From: Robiginitomaculum sp.
GTDB lineage: Bacteria > Pseudomonadota > Alphaproteobacteria > Caulobacterales > Maricaulaceae
DNA length: 47,960 nucleotides
Direction of reading: 5' to 3'
Assembly: GCA_021776595.1 (NCBI GenBank)
Contig: JAJFFP010000061.1
Location: 1 to 47,960 of the forward strand
This document shows positions 40,159-47,960 of this stretch, piece by piece (positions within the stretch are counted from its first letter, which is position 1; the number at the start of each line of letters is the position of its first letter). A program made the position numbers and the translations under genes. A model generated the notes under the pieces. The model had not been told where the DNA came from. It searched no databases and saw nothing but the letters and a program-made list of their open reading frames with translations.

Positions 40159-40692
40159 CTACCCTAAGTCCATGGCGTCAGCGACGGATTGTGTAGCCCG
40201 CAGGCCCCGCCGCTCAAGCCGGTTTGAAAAAATCAGCCCGGAAAGCGCTGCTACCATGCCTGCCATGGTCGGAATGGTGGCTTTGGATACCCCCGCCGAC
40301 ATGGCCCGCACATTGGACGAACCGGTGGCCGCCATGACATCAAAAACCTCGATCATACCGGTCACCGTGCCCAGAAGACCCAGCAAGGGTGCAATCGCAA
40401 CCAGGGTTTTGATCAGCCTGATATTCTGTTCGGTTTTTTGCCGAACCTCAGAGATCAATTGCTCGCGAATGGCATGGGCATACCAGGACTTATGATCGTC
40501 CCGTGCCGCCCACTTATTCACAGCCTTTTTCACAATACGACCATGAGCAAACTGGTAATAGGCCATTCTTTCGATAATAAACGCCCACATAAAGAAGGTG
40601 GCGACCATGATCAGCAGGAGAACATTCCCGCCCATCTCCAGAAACTGCTGGAGATTATCCAAAGCCGTCCCAGGGTTTAGCCAGACTGGCAT
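40159..40692 (-). CDS. MotA/TolQ/ExbB proton channel protein (short)
   Basis: This 177-residue protein has three membrane helices: NVLLLIMVATFFMWAFIIERM, then the conserved IAPLLGLLGTVTGMIEVFDVM, and ATIPTMAGMVAALSGLIFSNRLE. The cytoplasmic loop (FAHGRIVKKAVNKWAARDDHKSWYAHAIREQL) is typical of ExbB2-like proteins. AAGGA lies upstream of the ATG. It forms a unit with exbD-1 downstream, and this pair is the likely source of the fusion gene. Confidence 0.95.
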   Translation of the reverse strand: MPVWLNPGTALDNLQQFLEMGGNVLLLIMVATFFMWAFIIERMAYYQFAHGRIVKKAVNKWAARDDHKSWYAHAIREQLISEVRQKTEQNIRLIKTLVAIAPLLGLLGTVTGMIEVFDVMAATGSSNVRAMSAGVSKATIPTMAGMVAALSGLIFSNRLERRGLRATQSVADAMDLG

Positions 40693-40738
40693 GATATGTT
40701 CCTTCTCAGCCTAAGAGTTACCGCAATCATGCGACGAC

Positions 40739-42112
40739 TTATTTGGACCGGGCTTCAGCATTTGCTGCAACCATACCAGCGGCCTGTTCTTCCAAAACCT
40801 GTTGCAAAGACCGGCTCGCGGACGAGCAGAAGCTGTGCAACAGCAGAAGGGGAATAGCTGACAACAGACCCAGAACCGTGGTCACCAGAGCAAAAGAGAT
40901 ACCATCAGCCATCAATTGCGGATCACCGGCACCAAACAGGGTAATCGCCTGGAAGGTTTTGATCATACCAATAACCGTGCCCAACAGGCCCATAAGTGGT
41001 GAAACGGCCGCCAACACCTTAATCAGGCTCAGGCCAAACTCAAGTTTGCCGGTCTCTTTGAGGATAGCATCATCAAGTTTCAGCTCAATGGTTTCTATAT
41101 CCTTGTCCTTGGCACTTTCATAAGCAGCCATGATACGGCCAAGCGGATTGCCCTTGCCAGGTTTCGAGCGACGCATCTGTGCGCGCACTGCCATGGACGT
41201 CATGAACAGGGCAAACAGACGCCACACACCGATAAAGATACCAATGGCGGCCATGACACTCACCGCATAACCAATATTACCACCAGCGTGATAGCGCTCC
41301 ATAATGGTCGGGGTGCGAACCACCAGACCAAGCAGAACACCACGGGTTGGGTCAACCGGGCCTTTTACGATTTTATCCGGGCTGGCATTACTGACATTAC
41401 GAGCCAGGCCGCGCAAACGACCGGAAGGCTGGCGGGCCAGCATACCCAGTTCACCATCTTCCACTTTAAGGAAGCGGGCATCTTTGGCCAACCATGAGGT
41501 AAACGGTCCAACACGGGTAACATCAACAGGTCCACCATCATTCACATCAGGAATTGAACCACTATAGGTAACTACTTCGCCCTGGGCCTTGGCTTCTTGC
41601 AAGATGGTTTTGTAAATGTTTTCCAACTCGGAAACTTCAGGCAGTTTGGAACTGTTGGCAACTTCACCAAGTTCATCACCACGATTTGGGTATTGGCCTG
41701 AAATGAAAGACACATCAACAATGGCCTTGATTTCACCGGCTGCCTGACGGGCAGCACCAAACAATTCACCAAAAGAGCCTTGTGCCACACGAAGGTCTTC
41801 GTCGAGCTTCAGGACCAGGGCTTTATTGGCATCCAGCTTGGAATTATTGCGAGACTCTTCTGCGCGTAATGCCCGTAGTTCGGACTTTGCCTTATTGAGC
41901 AAACGCTGTTGCTGGGCTTTCTTTTGAATAAACTCCTGCACCCGGCGTTGTGCCTCGGCATTTGCCTCACGGCTGTCGCGGCCAACACGGGCGATCAGTT
42001 CATCAATGGACTTGACCGGCGTCGCTTGTGCGAACGCTGGTGCAGTGGGAACGATCAGGGTTGCTGCGCTTAACGCGACGGCACCCAGAAGCGATTTCAT
42101 ATTGAATTTCAT
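40739..42112 (-). CDS. MotA/TolQ/ExbB proton channel protein with long periplasmic N-terminal extension
   Basis: This is a 457-residue protein. A signal peptide (LLGAVALSAATLIVPTAPAFA) is followed by a 230-residue periplasmic coiled-coil region (RRVQEFIQKKAQQQRLLNKAKSELRALRAEESRNNSKLDANKAL). The ExbB channel domain starts at about residue 260 (GGNIGYAVSVMAAIGIFIGVW, AAVSPLMGLLGTVIGMIKTFQAI, LVTTVLGLLSAIPLLLLHSF). Such extended ExbB proteins co-occur with DUF3450 proteins, which are also coiled coils and could contact this extension. ATG codons at 42112 and 42100 are both possible. Confidence 0.92.
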   Translation of the reverse strand: MKFNMKSLLGAVALSAATLIVPTAPAFAQATPVKSIDELIARVGRDSREANAEAQRRVQEFIQKKAQQQRLLNKAKSELRALRAEESRNNSKLDANKALVLKLDEDLRVAQGSFGELFGAARQAAGEIKAIVDVSFISGQYPNRGDELGEVANSSKLPEVSELENIYKTILQEAKAQGEVVTYSGSIPDVNDGGPVDVTRVGPFTSWLAKDARFLKVEDGELGMLARQPSGRLRGLARNVSNASPDKIVKGPVDPTRGVLLGLVVRTPTIMERYHAGGNIGYAVSVMAAIGIFIGVWRLFALFMTSMAVRAQMRRSKPGKGNPLGRIMAAYESAKDKDIETIELKLDDAILKETGKLEFGLSLIKVLAAVSPLMGLLGTVIGMIKTFQAITLFGAGDPQLMADGISFALVTTVLGLLSAIPLLLLHSFCSSASRSLQQVLEEQAAGMVAANAEARSK

Positions 42113-42134
42113 TGCTTTTCTCGCCTCTCTAGCC

Positions 42135-42905
42135 TTATTGCACTTTTGTTGCGCCAGGCAACGGTGCGGGGAATACTTCAGGGGTTTTCTGCTCAAGGGC
42201 AATCCGCGTAGCAGACTGAACATCCAGCTTAAAGCTGTCAGGCAAGTCTTCGTAAGCCCCCTTGGCTTTATTATAAATGTGCATTTTGTGCTGACCATCG
42301 GTATAGACCAGCGCCACACGGCCTACACGCAGGAATTCAACCTTGCGAGGTTCACCATCTACCAGCACGTTTTCAGTGTAAGAAGTGGTCTGGTTGCCGT
42401 AAGAAAGTTCGATCTGATAGGCATTCATGATCTGCCGGTAAAGCTCAGCCGGAGACTGGTTGGGATCACCAGCCAGTTCTTTCAGTTTAGTGATACGCGC
42501 GTCACGCTCTTCCATCTGAAATGGCACGTCACTGGCAACAAAAGCCTCAAGTGACCCGATCATACGCAGCATCATCGGCAGCAATTGCGCCTGGATGTCA
42601 CCAACGCGATCGATTTGACTGCGTAAAGACTCAACTTCATTTTGCTGCGATTTAAGGAAAATCTTCTGCTGCTCAACATTTAGTGCAACGGTATCTTTCT
42701 CCTGCAGCGCCGCGCGATACTCTCGCACCACATCACCAACCTGATCATCAATGCGATCTATGCGCGCTTGCGCCGCCGCACCGGAGGCGGTTGAACGCTC
42801 TGCCGTTTTAATCGCAGATGAAAGCTGCGCTTGAGCCGCACCACCAAATGCTGCGACTGCCAGAGCCGCGACACTGATCCGCGTCATTAATTTCAACTTC
42901 GTCAT
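42135..42905 (-). CDS. DUF3450 family periplasmic coiled-coil protein
   Basis: This 256-residue protein has a signal peptide (MTRISVAALAVAAFGGAAQA) and then a long coiled coil (RIDRIDDQVGDVVREYRAALQEKDTVALNVEQQK). The DUF3450 core (VPFQMEERDARITKLKELAGDPNQSPAELYRQIMNAYQIELSYG and FLRVGRVALVYTDGQ) follows. It is the first gene of the TonB/ExbBD locus. Members are exported and always linked to extended ExbB; they probably belong to the complex, but their mechanism is unknown. The ATG at 42905 (GGAG seven bases upstream) is chosen over 42917. Confidence 0.93.
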   Translation of the reverse strand: MTKLKLMTRISVAALAVAAFGGAAQAQLSSAIKTAERSTASGAAAQARIDRIDDQVGDVVREYRAALQEKDTVALNVEQQKIFLKSQQNEVESLRSQIDRVGDIQAQLLPMMLRMIGSLEAFVASDVPFQMEERDARITKLKELAGDPNQSPAELYRQIMNAYQIELSYGNQTTSYTENVLVDGEPRKVEFLRVGRVALVYTDGQHKMHIYNKAKGAYEDLPDSFKLDVQSATRIALEQKTPEVFPAPLPGATKVQ

Positions 42906-43278
42906 ACCATGCTCCACAAAAGGACCCTGCCGCGACCAGACGAAACAGGCGCGCCGAAAAATCTAAAAAAAAATGCCTGACAAAACTGTCAACCACCCCG
43001 CAAATCACGCATAAGCGCATATCGCCGTTTGGCGAAAAGTTGGAAGAGTTCGCGCTGTATCACACAGCGGCTCCCCCTTCAGCCTGCAGCGGTTACTCCG
43101 CCGTCTCTGGCAATGCGGCGGTTGTTCCACCGACGTATCCGGCACGGTATAAAAACCTTTTCATGCCCCTATTGTCGCAAACGCTAACACTGATCTGTGT
43201 CAGCAATCAATACTGTGTATGCAAGAATTTCACATGTTGGCCAGGCAATGTCCAAAAAATCGCTTGTTAAGGGAAATA
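42906..43278. other. Intergenic region upstream of the exb locus
   Basis: These 373 bases separate DUF3450 from tRNA-Gln. The stretch must contain the promoter of the exb operon. A short TCGCC-GTT-TGGCGA hairpin lies near 43022-43036. No clear ORF, RNA gene or known operator was seen. Confidence 0.5.
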
Positions 43279-43353
<75 letters not shown>

Positions 43354-43514
43354 ACTTATTTCCGGGACCAGCCCGGCGGAGGTGGGGTAATAACGCCTCG
43401 ATCTGGCAATTGCAACGCTTTGTCTGCGCTCTTTTATGCCAGAACTGCACTCACCACCAAGAAGTCTTGTCAAACATTACCGGATACAAGATTGTATGAT
43501 TACTGTAATGCACA

Positions 43515-44705
43515 CTAACGCCTGGCGATCACTCGCCCGGCAGCAACACCACTGGCCCAGGCCCATTGAAAATTATGACCGCCCAAATGCCCGGTCACAT
43601 CCACAACTTCCCCTATAAAATAAAGGTCGGGAACTTTTTTCACTGCCATGCTTTTCGACGAAAGCGCCCCGGTATCCACACCGCCACGGGTTACTTCTGC
43701 AGTGCGAAATCCTTCACTTCCCGCAGGCAACACCTCCCAGTTATGAACACGTTTTGCCAAAATCTGCATGGCGGCATCACCCATATCCGCCAGTCGTATG
43801 AACGATGATTCTTTTGCAATTTGTTGCGCCAGACGCTGCGGCAGGATGCTCGCCAGCAACCCGGCCGGGCTTAGCTTCGGCTTTTGGTTGCGCCCGCTCT
43901 GAAGCAAGGTCGGCAGGTCTTTGGTCGGCGCAAGGTTTATGGTGATGGATTGTCCCGGCATCAGGTAAGAAGAAATTTGCAGAATTGCCGGGCCAGACAA
44001 TCCCCTATGGGTAAACAACATGTCTTCATTAAAGGTAATACTCCCGGCTTTTACCCTTACCGGCAGTGCAACGCCCGCCAGCTCGCGCATTGATTCTTTT
44101 ATCTCTCCATTAAACGTCAGCGGCACCAGCGCCGCTTGTGGCGTTATGATTTTTAGCCCGAATTGTTCAGCCAGTTGATAGCCATATCCACTGGCCCCCA
44201 TTTTCGGGATTGACGGGCCGCCACAGGCCACCACCAGCGACTTTGCACTAAAATCGCCTTTTGATGTCTGGATCGAGAACCATTCTCCGTCTTTTTGCAC
44301 ACGCTTTATTTCTGTGTCGAGCAATATGTCATTGCCCGCCTGCTCACAGGCCTCACTCAACATCTTCACAATCTGTGTCGAGCGGCCATCACAGAATAGC
44401 TGCCCCAGTTTCTTTTCATGCCAGGCAATACCATGCGCATCCACAAGACCAATAAAGTCCTGGGGTGAATACCCGGCAAGGGCGGACTTGCAAAAATGCG
44501 GATTGCCGGAAATGAAATTTTCCGGTCCGCAATACAAATTGGTGAAATTGCAGCGCCCGCCGCCGGAAATGCGAATCTTCTCGCCCACAGCCCTGGCATG
44601 ATCGACGATCAGAACTTTTTGCCCGGTCGCCCCCGCCACTGCACCGCACATCATCCCTGCCGCCCCGGCCCCGATCACAATAACGTCAACTGTCCGGGTG
44701 TTCAT
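43515..44705 (-). CDS. HI0933-family (YhiN) FAD-dependent oxidoreductase
   Basis: This 396-residue flavoprotein has the N-terminal FAD-binding motif VIVIGAGAAGMMCGAVAGATGQKVLIVDH and the HI0933 signature EKIRISGGGRCNFTN. LVVACGGPSIPKMGASGYGY and the end GEVVDVTGHLGGHNFQWAWASG also match. The family is widespread and annotated as NAD(P)/FAD-dependent oxidoreductase or aminoacetone oxidase; the physiological substrate is unclear. The frame is open to 44867, but that would run through tRNA-Pro; the ATG at 44705 with GGA upstream is the real start. Confidence 0.94.
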   Translation of the reverse strand: MNTRTVDVIVIGAGAAGMMCGAVAGATGQKVLIVDHARAVGEKIRISGGGRCNFTNLYCGPENFISGNPHFCKSALAGYSPQDFIGLVDAHGIAWHEKKLGQLFCDGRSTQIVKMLSEACEQAGNDILLDTEIKRVQKDGEWFSIQTSKGDFSAKSLVVACGGPSIPKMGASGYGYQLAEQFGLKIITPQAALVPLTFNGEIKESMRELAGVALPVRVKAGSITFNEDMLFTHRGLSGPAILQISSYLMPGQSITINLAPTKDLPTLLQSGRNQKPKLSPAGLLASILPQRLAQQIAKESSFIRLADMGDAAMQILAKRVHNWEVLPAGSEGFRTAEVTRGGVDTGALSSKSMAVKKVPDLYFIGEVVDVTGHLGGHNFQWAWASGVAAGRVIARR

Positions 44706-44807
44706 ACGCTTCCGCCTGCTTCTGATTTGGCTGCATATCATCAGCATACGCCAGATGAAAAGCCTGCTTGCCACCCGGCCAGCCAAACGATATATACCGC
44801 ACTTCGT

Positions 44808-44885
44808 CGGAGTATAGCTCAGCCTGGTTAGAGTACCGTCTTCGGAAGGCGGGGGTCGCAAGTTCAAATCTTGCTACTCCGACCA
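44808..44885 (+). tRNA. tRNA-Pro (anticodon CGG)
   Basis: The cloverleaf has acceptor CGGAGTA/TACTCCG, D arm GCTC/GAGT, anticodon stem CCGTC/GGCGG around the loop TTCGGAA (anticodon CGG), and T arm GCAAG-TTCAAAT-CTTGC. The discriminator A and CCA are encoded. C1 at the 5' end is usual for tRNA-Pro. It is divergent from the HI0933 gene. Confidence 0.95.
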
Positions 44886-45044
44886 TTTATAAATTCCCGC
44901 TTTTTTATAACCCACCAGGATAAACGCCCGTTTGCGCCGCTGTATTCGCTGGACCTGCCTTATATTGTTTTTCGATAAAGTCCTGTTATATTCATAGTTC
45001 ACGTATCTCACTTTTTGATGCTTTGCGTTTATTTTGAGGAAGTT

Positions 45045-46835
45045 ATGAAACAGTTTTTCCTGACCATGGCCGGTGTATTTGCCGCTTTTTTCCTGTTGCT
45101 GTTAATTCCAGTAGTAATGCTGATTGCGGTTGGTCTTTTTGCCGGCGGTTCACAAAAAGCCGTGACCGCCTCGGCCAGCAGTAAAGCGAAAAACATTATA
45201 TTGCGTGTTGATTTACGCGTTCCCATGCTCGACCAGCCCCGAAACAGCATTCTTGGCGGCGGGCGTCCATCCCTGGTGGGACTGGTGCAAACACTGCAAA
45301 AGGCCGAAAAAGACAAGCGGGTCAAAGGTCTTTTTATCCGCGCCAACTCTTTTGGCATGGCCCCGGCACAAGCCGAAGAATTTCGCGATGCCCTGAAACG
45401 CTTTCGCGACTCAGGAAAATTTGTCATCGCCCATGCCCAGGGCTTTGAAGGCACATCCGTTACATCCTATTTGTCGGTCAGTGCGGCAGATGAGATATGG
45501 TTACAAAAATCATCTGGATTTGCCACCTCCGGGGTGGGCAGTGAAGTTGAGTTTTTTGGCGGCGTTATGGAAAAAGTCCATGCCAAGCCTGAATTTGAAC
45601 AATTCTATGAATTCAAAAACGCCGCGAACACTTATACGCAAAAAACCTTCACCCCGGCGCACCGCCAAAGCGTGATGTCCTATCTTGGCTCTATCTATGA
45701 TTCCGCCATTAGCGAAATCAGTGAGGATCGGGGACAGGATGCGCCAATAATGCGTAGTCTGATTGAAAGCGGTCCCTATAGCGCCGAAGAAGCCTTGGAA
45801 AAGGGACTGGTTGACCATCTTGGACAGGTCATTGAGGCCCGTGAAGCCGCGATGGAAAAAGCCGGTAAAGGCGCCATCGTCGAAATAACGAATTACGCGC
45901 GACAGAAATCCAGGCTCAAATCGCTGGCTGGCAAGCACCCGGTTATCGCGCTCATTGAGGGACAGGGCGAAATTGTAACCGGCAAAAACGATGATAACCC
46001 GTTCAGCAACTCGGTTTCCATTGCCTCTGACACCATGGCACAAACCATCATGAAAGCCGCCAACGCCAAAAACGTGAAAGCCATTGTGCTGCGTATTGAT
46101 TCGCCCGGTGGCTCTGCCATTGCCTCGGACCAGATATGGTATGCGGTTGAACGCGCCAAAAAAGCAGGCAAAGTCGTGGTGGTCAGCATGGGTCAACTGG
46201 CCGCATCGGGTGGATATTATTACGCCGCCGGTGCCGATTACATTTTTGCCCAGCCAACTACCCTGACCGGTTCCATCGGGGTTTTGGGCGGGAAAATCGT
46301 GCTTGATGATACATTTGATATGGTTGGCTATAATATAGAGCCTGTGGCGGTTGGCGGTGAGTTTACCCTGGCCTATTCGTCCGTGCAGAGCTTCACGCCG
46401 GGACAAAGAAAAGCCTTTCACAATGCCATGGCCCGAACCTATGAAGACTTCACTTCCATCGTGGCCAAAGGGCGTAAAATGCCACTGGAAACGGTGTTGG
46501 AGATAGCCAAAGGCCGCGTCTGGACCGGCGAGCAGGCCCTGAAAAATGGTCTGGTGGATCAAATCGGCGGGCTGCGCGACGCCATTGCCAAGGCCCGCGA
46601 ACTGGCCGGTCTGGCCGAGGATGCCAAGGTCAAGCTACAGCGTTTCCCCACGCCGGAGCCACCACTGCAACAATTAAAGCGCTATTTTGGTATTTCATCT
46701 GAAACCGCTGAGGCCGTGGCCTCCCTGCAGGCAATCATGGAATCGCCGCAGATGAAAGCCTTGCTGAAAGCCAATAACGCCGTGCAAGCCAAGCCAATAA
46801 CGCTAAAAGCCGATCTGCCTGAATTCGCGGACTAG
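45045..46835 (+). CDS. sppA: Signal peptide peptidase SppA, 67 kDa type
   Basis: This 596-residue serine protease has one N-terminal membrane anchor (FFLTMAGVFAAFFLLLLIPVVMLIAV). Two tandem ClpP-like domains follow. The catalytic dyad is the Lys of the first half (K191, YEFKNAANTYTQ) and the Ser of the second (S388, GQLAASGGYYYAAGADYIFAQ, then TLTGSIGVLGG). Spacing matches E. coli SppA. It degrades cleaved signal peptides in the inner membrane. The ATG at 45045 has GAGGA upstream. It converges on alanine dehydrogenase with overlapping stop codons (CTAG, 46832-46835). Confidence 0.95.
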   Translation: MKQFFLTMAGVFAAFFLLLLIPVVMLIAVGLFAGGSQKAVTASASSKAKNIILRVDLRVPMLDQPRNSILGGGRPSLVGLVQTLQKAEKDKRVKGLFIRANSFGMAPAQAEEFRDALKRFRDSGKFVIAHAQGFEGTSVTSYLSVSAADEIWLQKSSGFATSGVGSEVEFFGGVMEKVHAKPEFEQFYEFKNAANTYTQKTFTPAHRQSVMSYLGSIYDSAISEISEDRGQDAPIMRSLIESGPYSAEEALEKGLVDHLGQVIEAREAAMEKAGKGAIVEITNYARQKSRLKSLAGKHPVIALIEGQGEIVTGKNDDNPFSNSVSIASDTMAQTIMKAANAKNVKAIVLRIDSPGGSAIASDQIWYAVERAKKAGKVVVVSMGQLAASGGYYYAAGADYIFAQPTTLTGSIGVLGGKIVLDDTFDMVGYNIEPVAVGGEFTLAYSSVQSFTPGQRKAFHNAMARTYEDFTSIVAKGRKMPLETVLEIAKGRVWTGEQALKNGLVDQIGGLRDAIAKARELAGLAEDAKVKLQRFPTPEPPLQQLKRYFGISSETAEAVASLQAIMESPQMKALLKANNAVQAKPITLKADLPEFAD

Positions 46836-47947
46836 GTGTTTAGCCAGTCCGGCAGGACAAACGGCAGGGCAAGATCGCGGGCCACAGCCTCGTGGGTGAT
46901 CTTGCCATTTGCCACATTAAGGCCAAGGGCAAAACCCGGATCCGCCTTTAGGGCTTCGCGAACCCCCATGCCCGCCAGACGCTTCATATAAGGCAGGGTT
47001 GATTTTACCAGCGCGAAGGTCGAGGTGCGGGCCACCGCACCTGGCATATTGGCCACGCAATAGTGCACCACGCCATCGACCACAAAAGTCGGATCGCTAT
47101 GGGTGGTGGCATGGGAAGTTTCAAAACAGCCCCCCTGATCAATAGCTATATCGACCAGCACCGCGCCAGGCTTCATGGTTTTGACCATTTGCGCACTGAC
47201 CAGTTTTGGAGCGGCGGCGCCTGGCACCAGCACCGCGCCTATTACCAGATCCGCCTCGACACAGGCCTTGGCCACCGCCTGTTTGGTGGAATAGATGGTT
47301 TTGATCCGCCCGCCATAAAGTGCATCCAGCGCATTTAAGCGATCATCGGAAATATCAAATATACTAACATCGGCGCGCAGCCCCATGGCCATTTGCGCCG
47401 CATTGGTGCCCGCAACGCCACCGCCAAGAATCACCACTTTGGCGGGGGCCACCCCTGGCACACCACCCAGCAACATGCCGCGACCACCGGCCTCACGCTC
47501 AAGACAATGTGCACCCACATGCACACTCATACGCCCGGCAACTTCACTCATCGGCTGCAAAAGGGGCAAACCGCCGCGCGGACCGACAATGGTTTCATAG
47601 GCAATACTGGTTGCCCCCGATGCCATCAGGCCTTCGGCCTGTGGCTTGTCTGCGGCCAGATGCAGATAGGTAAACAAGCTCTGGTCTTCACGCAACTTCG
47701 CATATTCAACGGGCTGTGGCTCCTTGACCTTGACGATCATATCGGCAAACGCAAACACCTCGTCCGCATCCGCCCCGATAGCGCAACCGGCGGCCTCATA
47801 ATCCGCATCGGTAAAACCAACACCCTCACCACCATGGCTCTGCACCATCACCTGATGCCCGTCTTGCACCAGTTCGGCCGCCGCATCCGGGGTCAGGCTG
47901 ATCCGGTATTCATGAATTTTGATTTCCTTGGGTATGCCAATGCGCAT
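46832..47947 (-). CDS. ald: Alanine dehydrogenase
   Basis: This 371-residue enzyme starts MRIGIPKEIKIHEYRISLTP. Substrate-domain motifs include FTYLHLAADKP (catalytic His) and SIAYETI. The NAD-binding loop is VVILGGGVAGTNAAQMAMG, and VLVDIAIDQGGCFETSH and VANMPGAVARTST follow. It converts L-alanine to pyruvate with NAD+. The ATG at 47947 gives the standard length and follows AGGTGGA; an in-frame GTG at 47956 is possible. The stop overlaps that of sppA on the opposite strand. Confidence 0.96.
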   Translation of the reverse strand: MRIGIPKEIKIHEYRISLTPDAAAELVQDGHQVMVQSHGGEGVGFTDADYEAAGCAIGADADEVFAFADMIVKVKEPQPVEYAKLREDQSLFTYLHLAADKPQAEGLMASGATSIAYETIVGPRGGLPLLQPMSEVAGRMSVHVGAHCLEREAGGRGMLLGGVPGVAPAKVVILGGGVAGTNAAQMAMGLRADVSIFDISDDRLNALDALYGGRIKTIYSTKQAVAKACVEADLVIGAVLVPGAAAPKLVSAQMVKTMKPGAVLVDIAIDQGGCFETSHATTHSDPTFVVDGVVHYCVANMPGAVARTSTFALVKSTLPYMKRLAGMGVREALKADPGFALGLNVANGKITHEAVARDLALPFVLPDWLNT

Positions 47948-47960
47948 TTTATCCACCTTG

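Noticed and set aside
44706-44867. Upstream start for the HI0933-family gene
   Set aside because: It would cross the tRNA-Pro gene on the other strand and precedes the FAD motif with non-conserved sequence.
45510-46562. 350-residue leftward ORF opposite sppA
   Set aside because: No recognisable motif; shadow frame of a clear SppA gene.

Overview
The window looks like a chromosomal segment of a moderate-G+C alphaproteobacterium. It probably belongs to the stalked or marine Caulobacterales/Maricaulales/Kordiimonadales-type lineages, inferred from a combination of FlaF/FlbT flagellin regulators, several short flagellins, DUF2336, DUF5330, DUF6456 and MucR-family proteins, a PleC/DivJ-like sensor kinase and TonB-rich biology. 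Genus cannot be fixed from sequence alone.

Bases 1-8,540 form a motility and flagellin-decoration block. A leftward nonulosonic-acid-type operon (NeuB/SpsE-like synthase cut by the window edge, RmlD-like reductase, SpsF-like cytidylyltransferase) diverges from pseB. It is followed, reading leftward from 8,539, by flbT, flaF, flagellin C, flagellin B, flaG and a divergent flagellin A. Each flagellin has its own sigma-54-type promoter. A rightward TPR protein with a glycosyltransferase-like C-terminal half (FlbA-like) adjoins flbT.

Bases 10,578-12,610 hold a MoxR ATPase, then an AT-rich island: an ORF broken by one amber codon, and a small GIY-YIG protein sitting between two inverted-repeat pairs (REPIN-like). 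Bases 12,628-19,202 carry housekeeping and unknown genes (GST, sensor kinase, secreted cysteine-pair protein, DUF5330, SufE, DoxX-like, DUF2336).

Bases 19,280-21,787 contain an FMN riboswitch directly ahead of a TonB-dependent outer-membrane receptor, which points to flavin uptake. Bases 21,877-29,717 are a tightly overlapping nine-gene Mrp-type cation/proton antiporter operon with three NuoL/M/N-like subunits. Bases 29,947-34,920 carry a MucR regulator, a PAS_5 protein, an orphan DnaA domain IV protein with a DUF6456 partner, MsrB and oligopeptidase B.

Bases 35,005-42,905 (leftward) are a TonB energy-transduction locus: DUF3450, extended ExbB, ExbB, two ExbD, a terminator, then a single-chain ExbB-ExbD fusion, two TonB genes and a TPR protein. 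The fusion looks like a duplicated exbB-exbD pair that lost its stop codon, and it is the most unusual gene here. The window closes with tRNA-Gln, an HI0933-type flavoprotein, tRNA-Pro, SppA and alanine dehydrogenase. The last two converge with overlapping stop codons.
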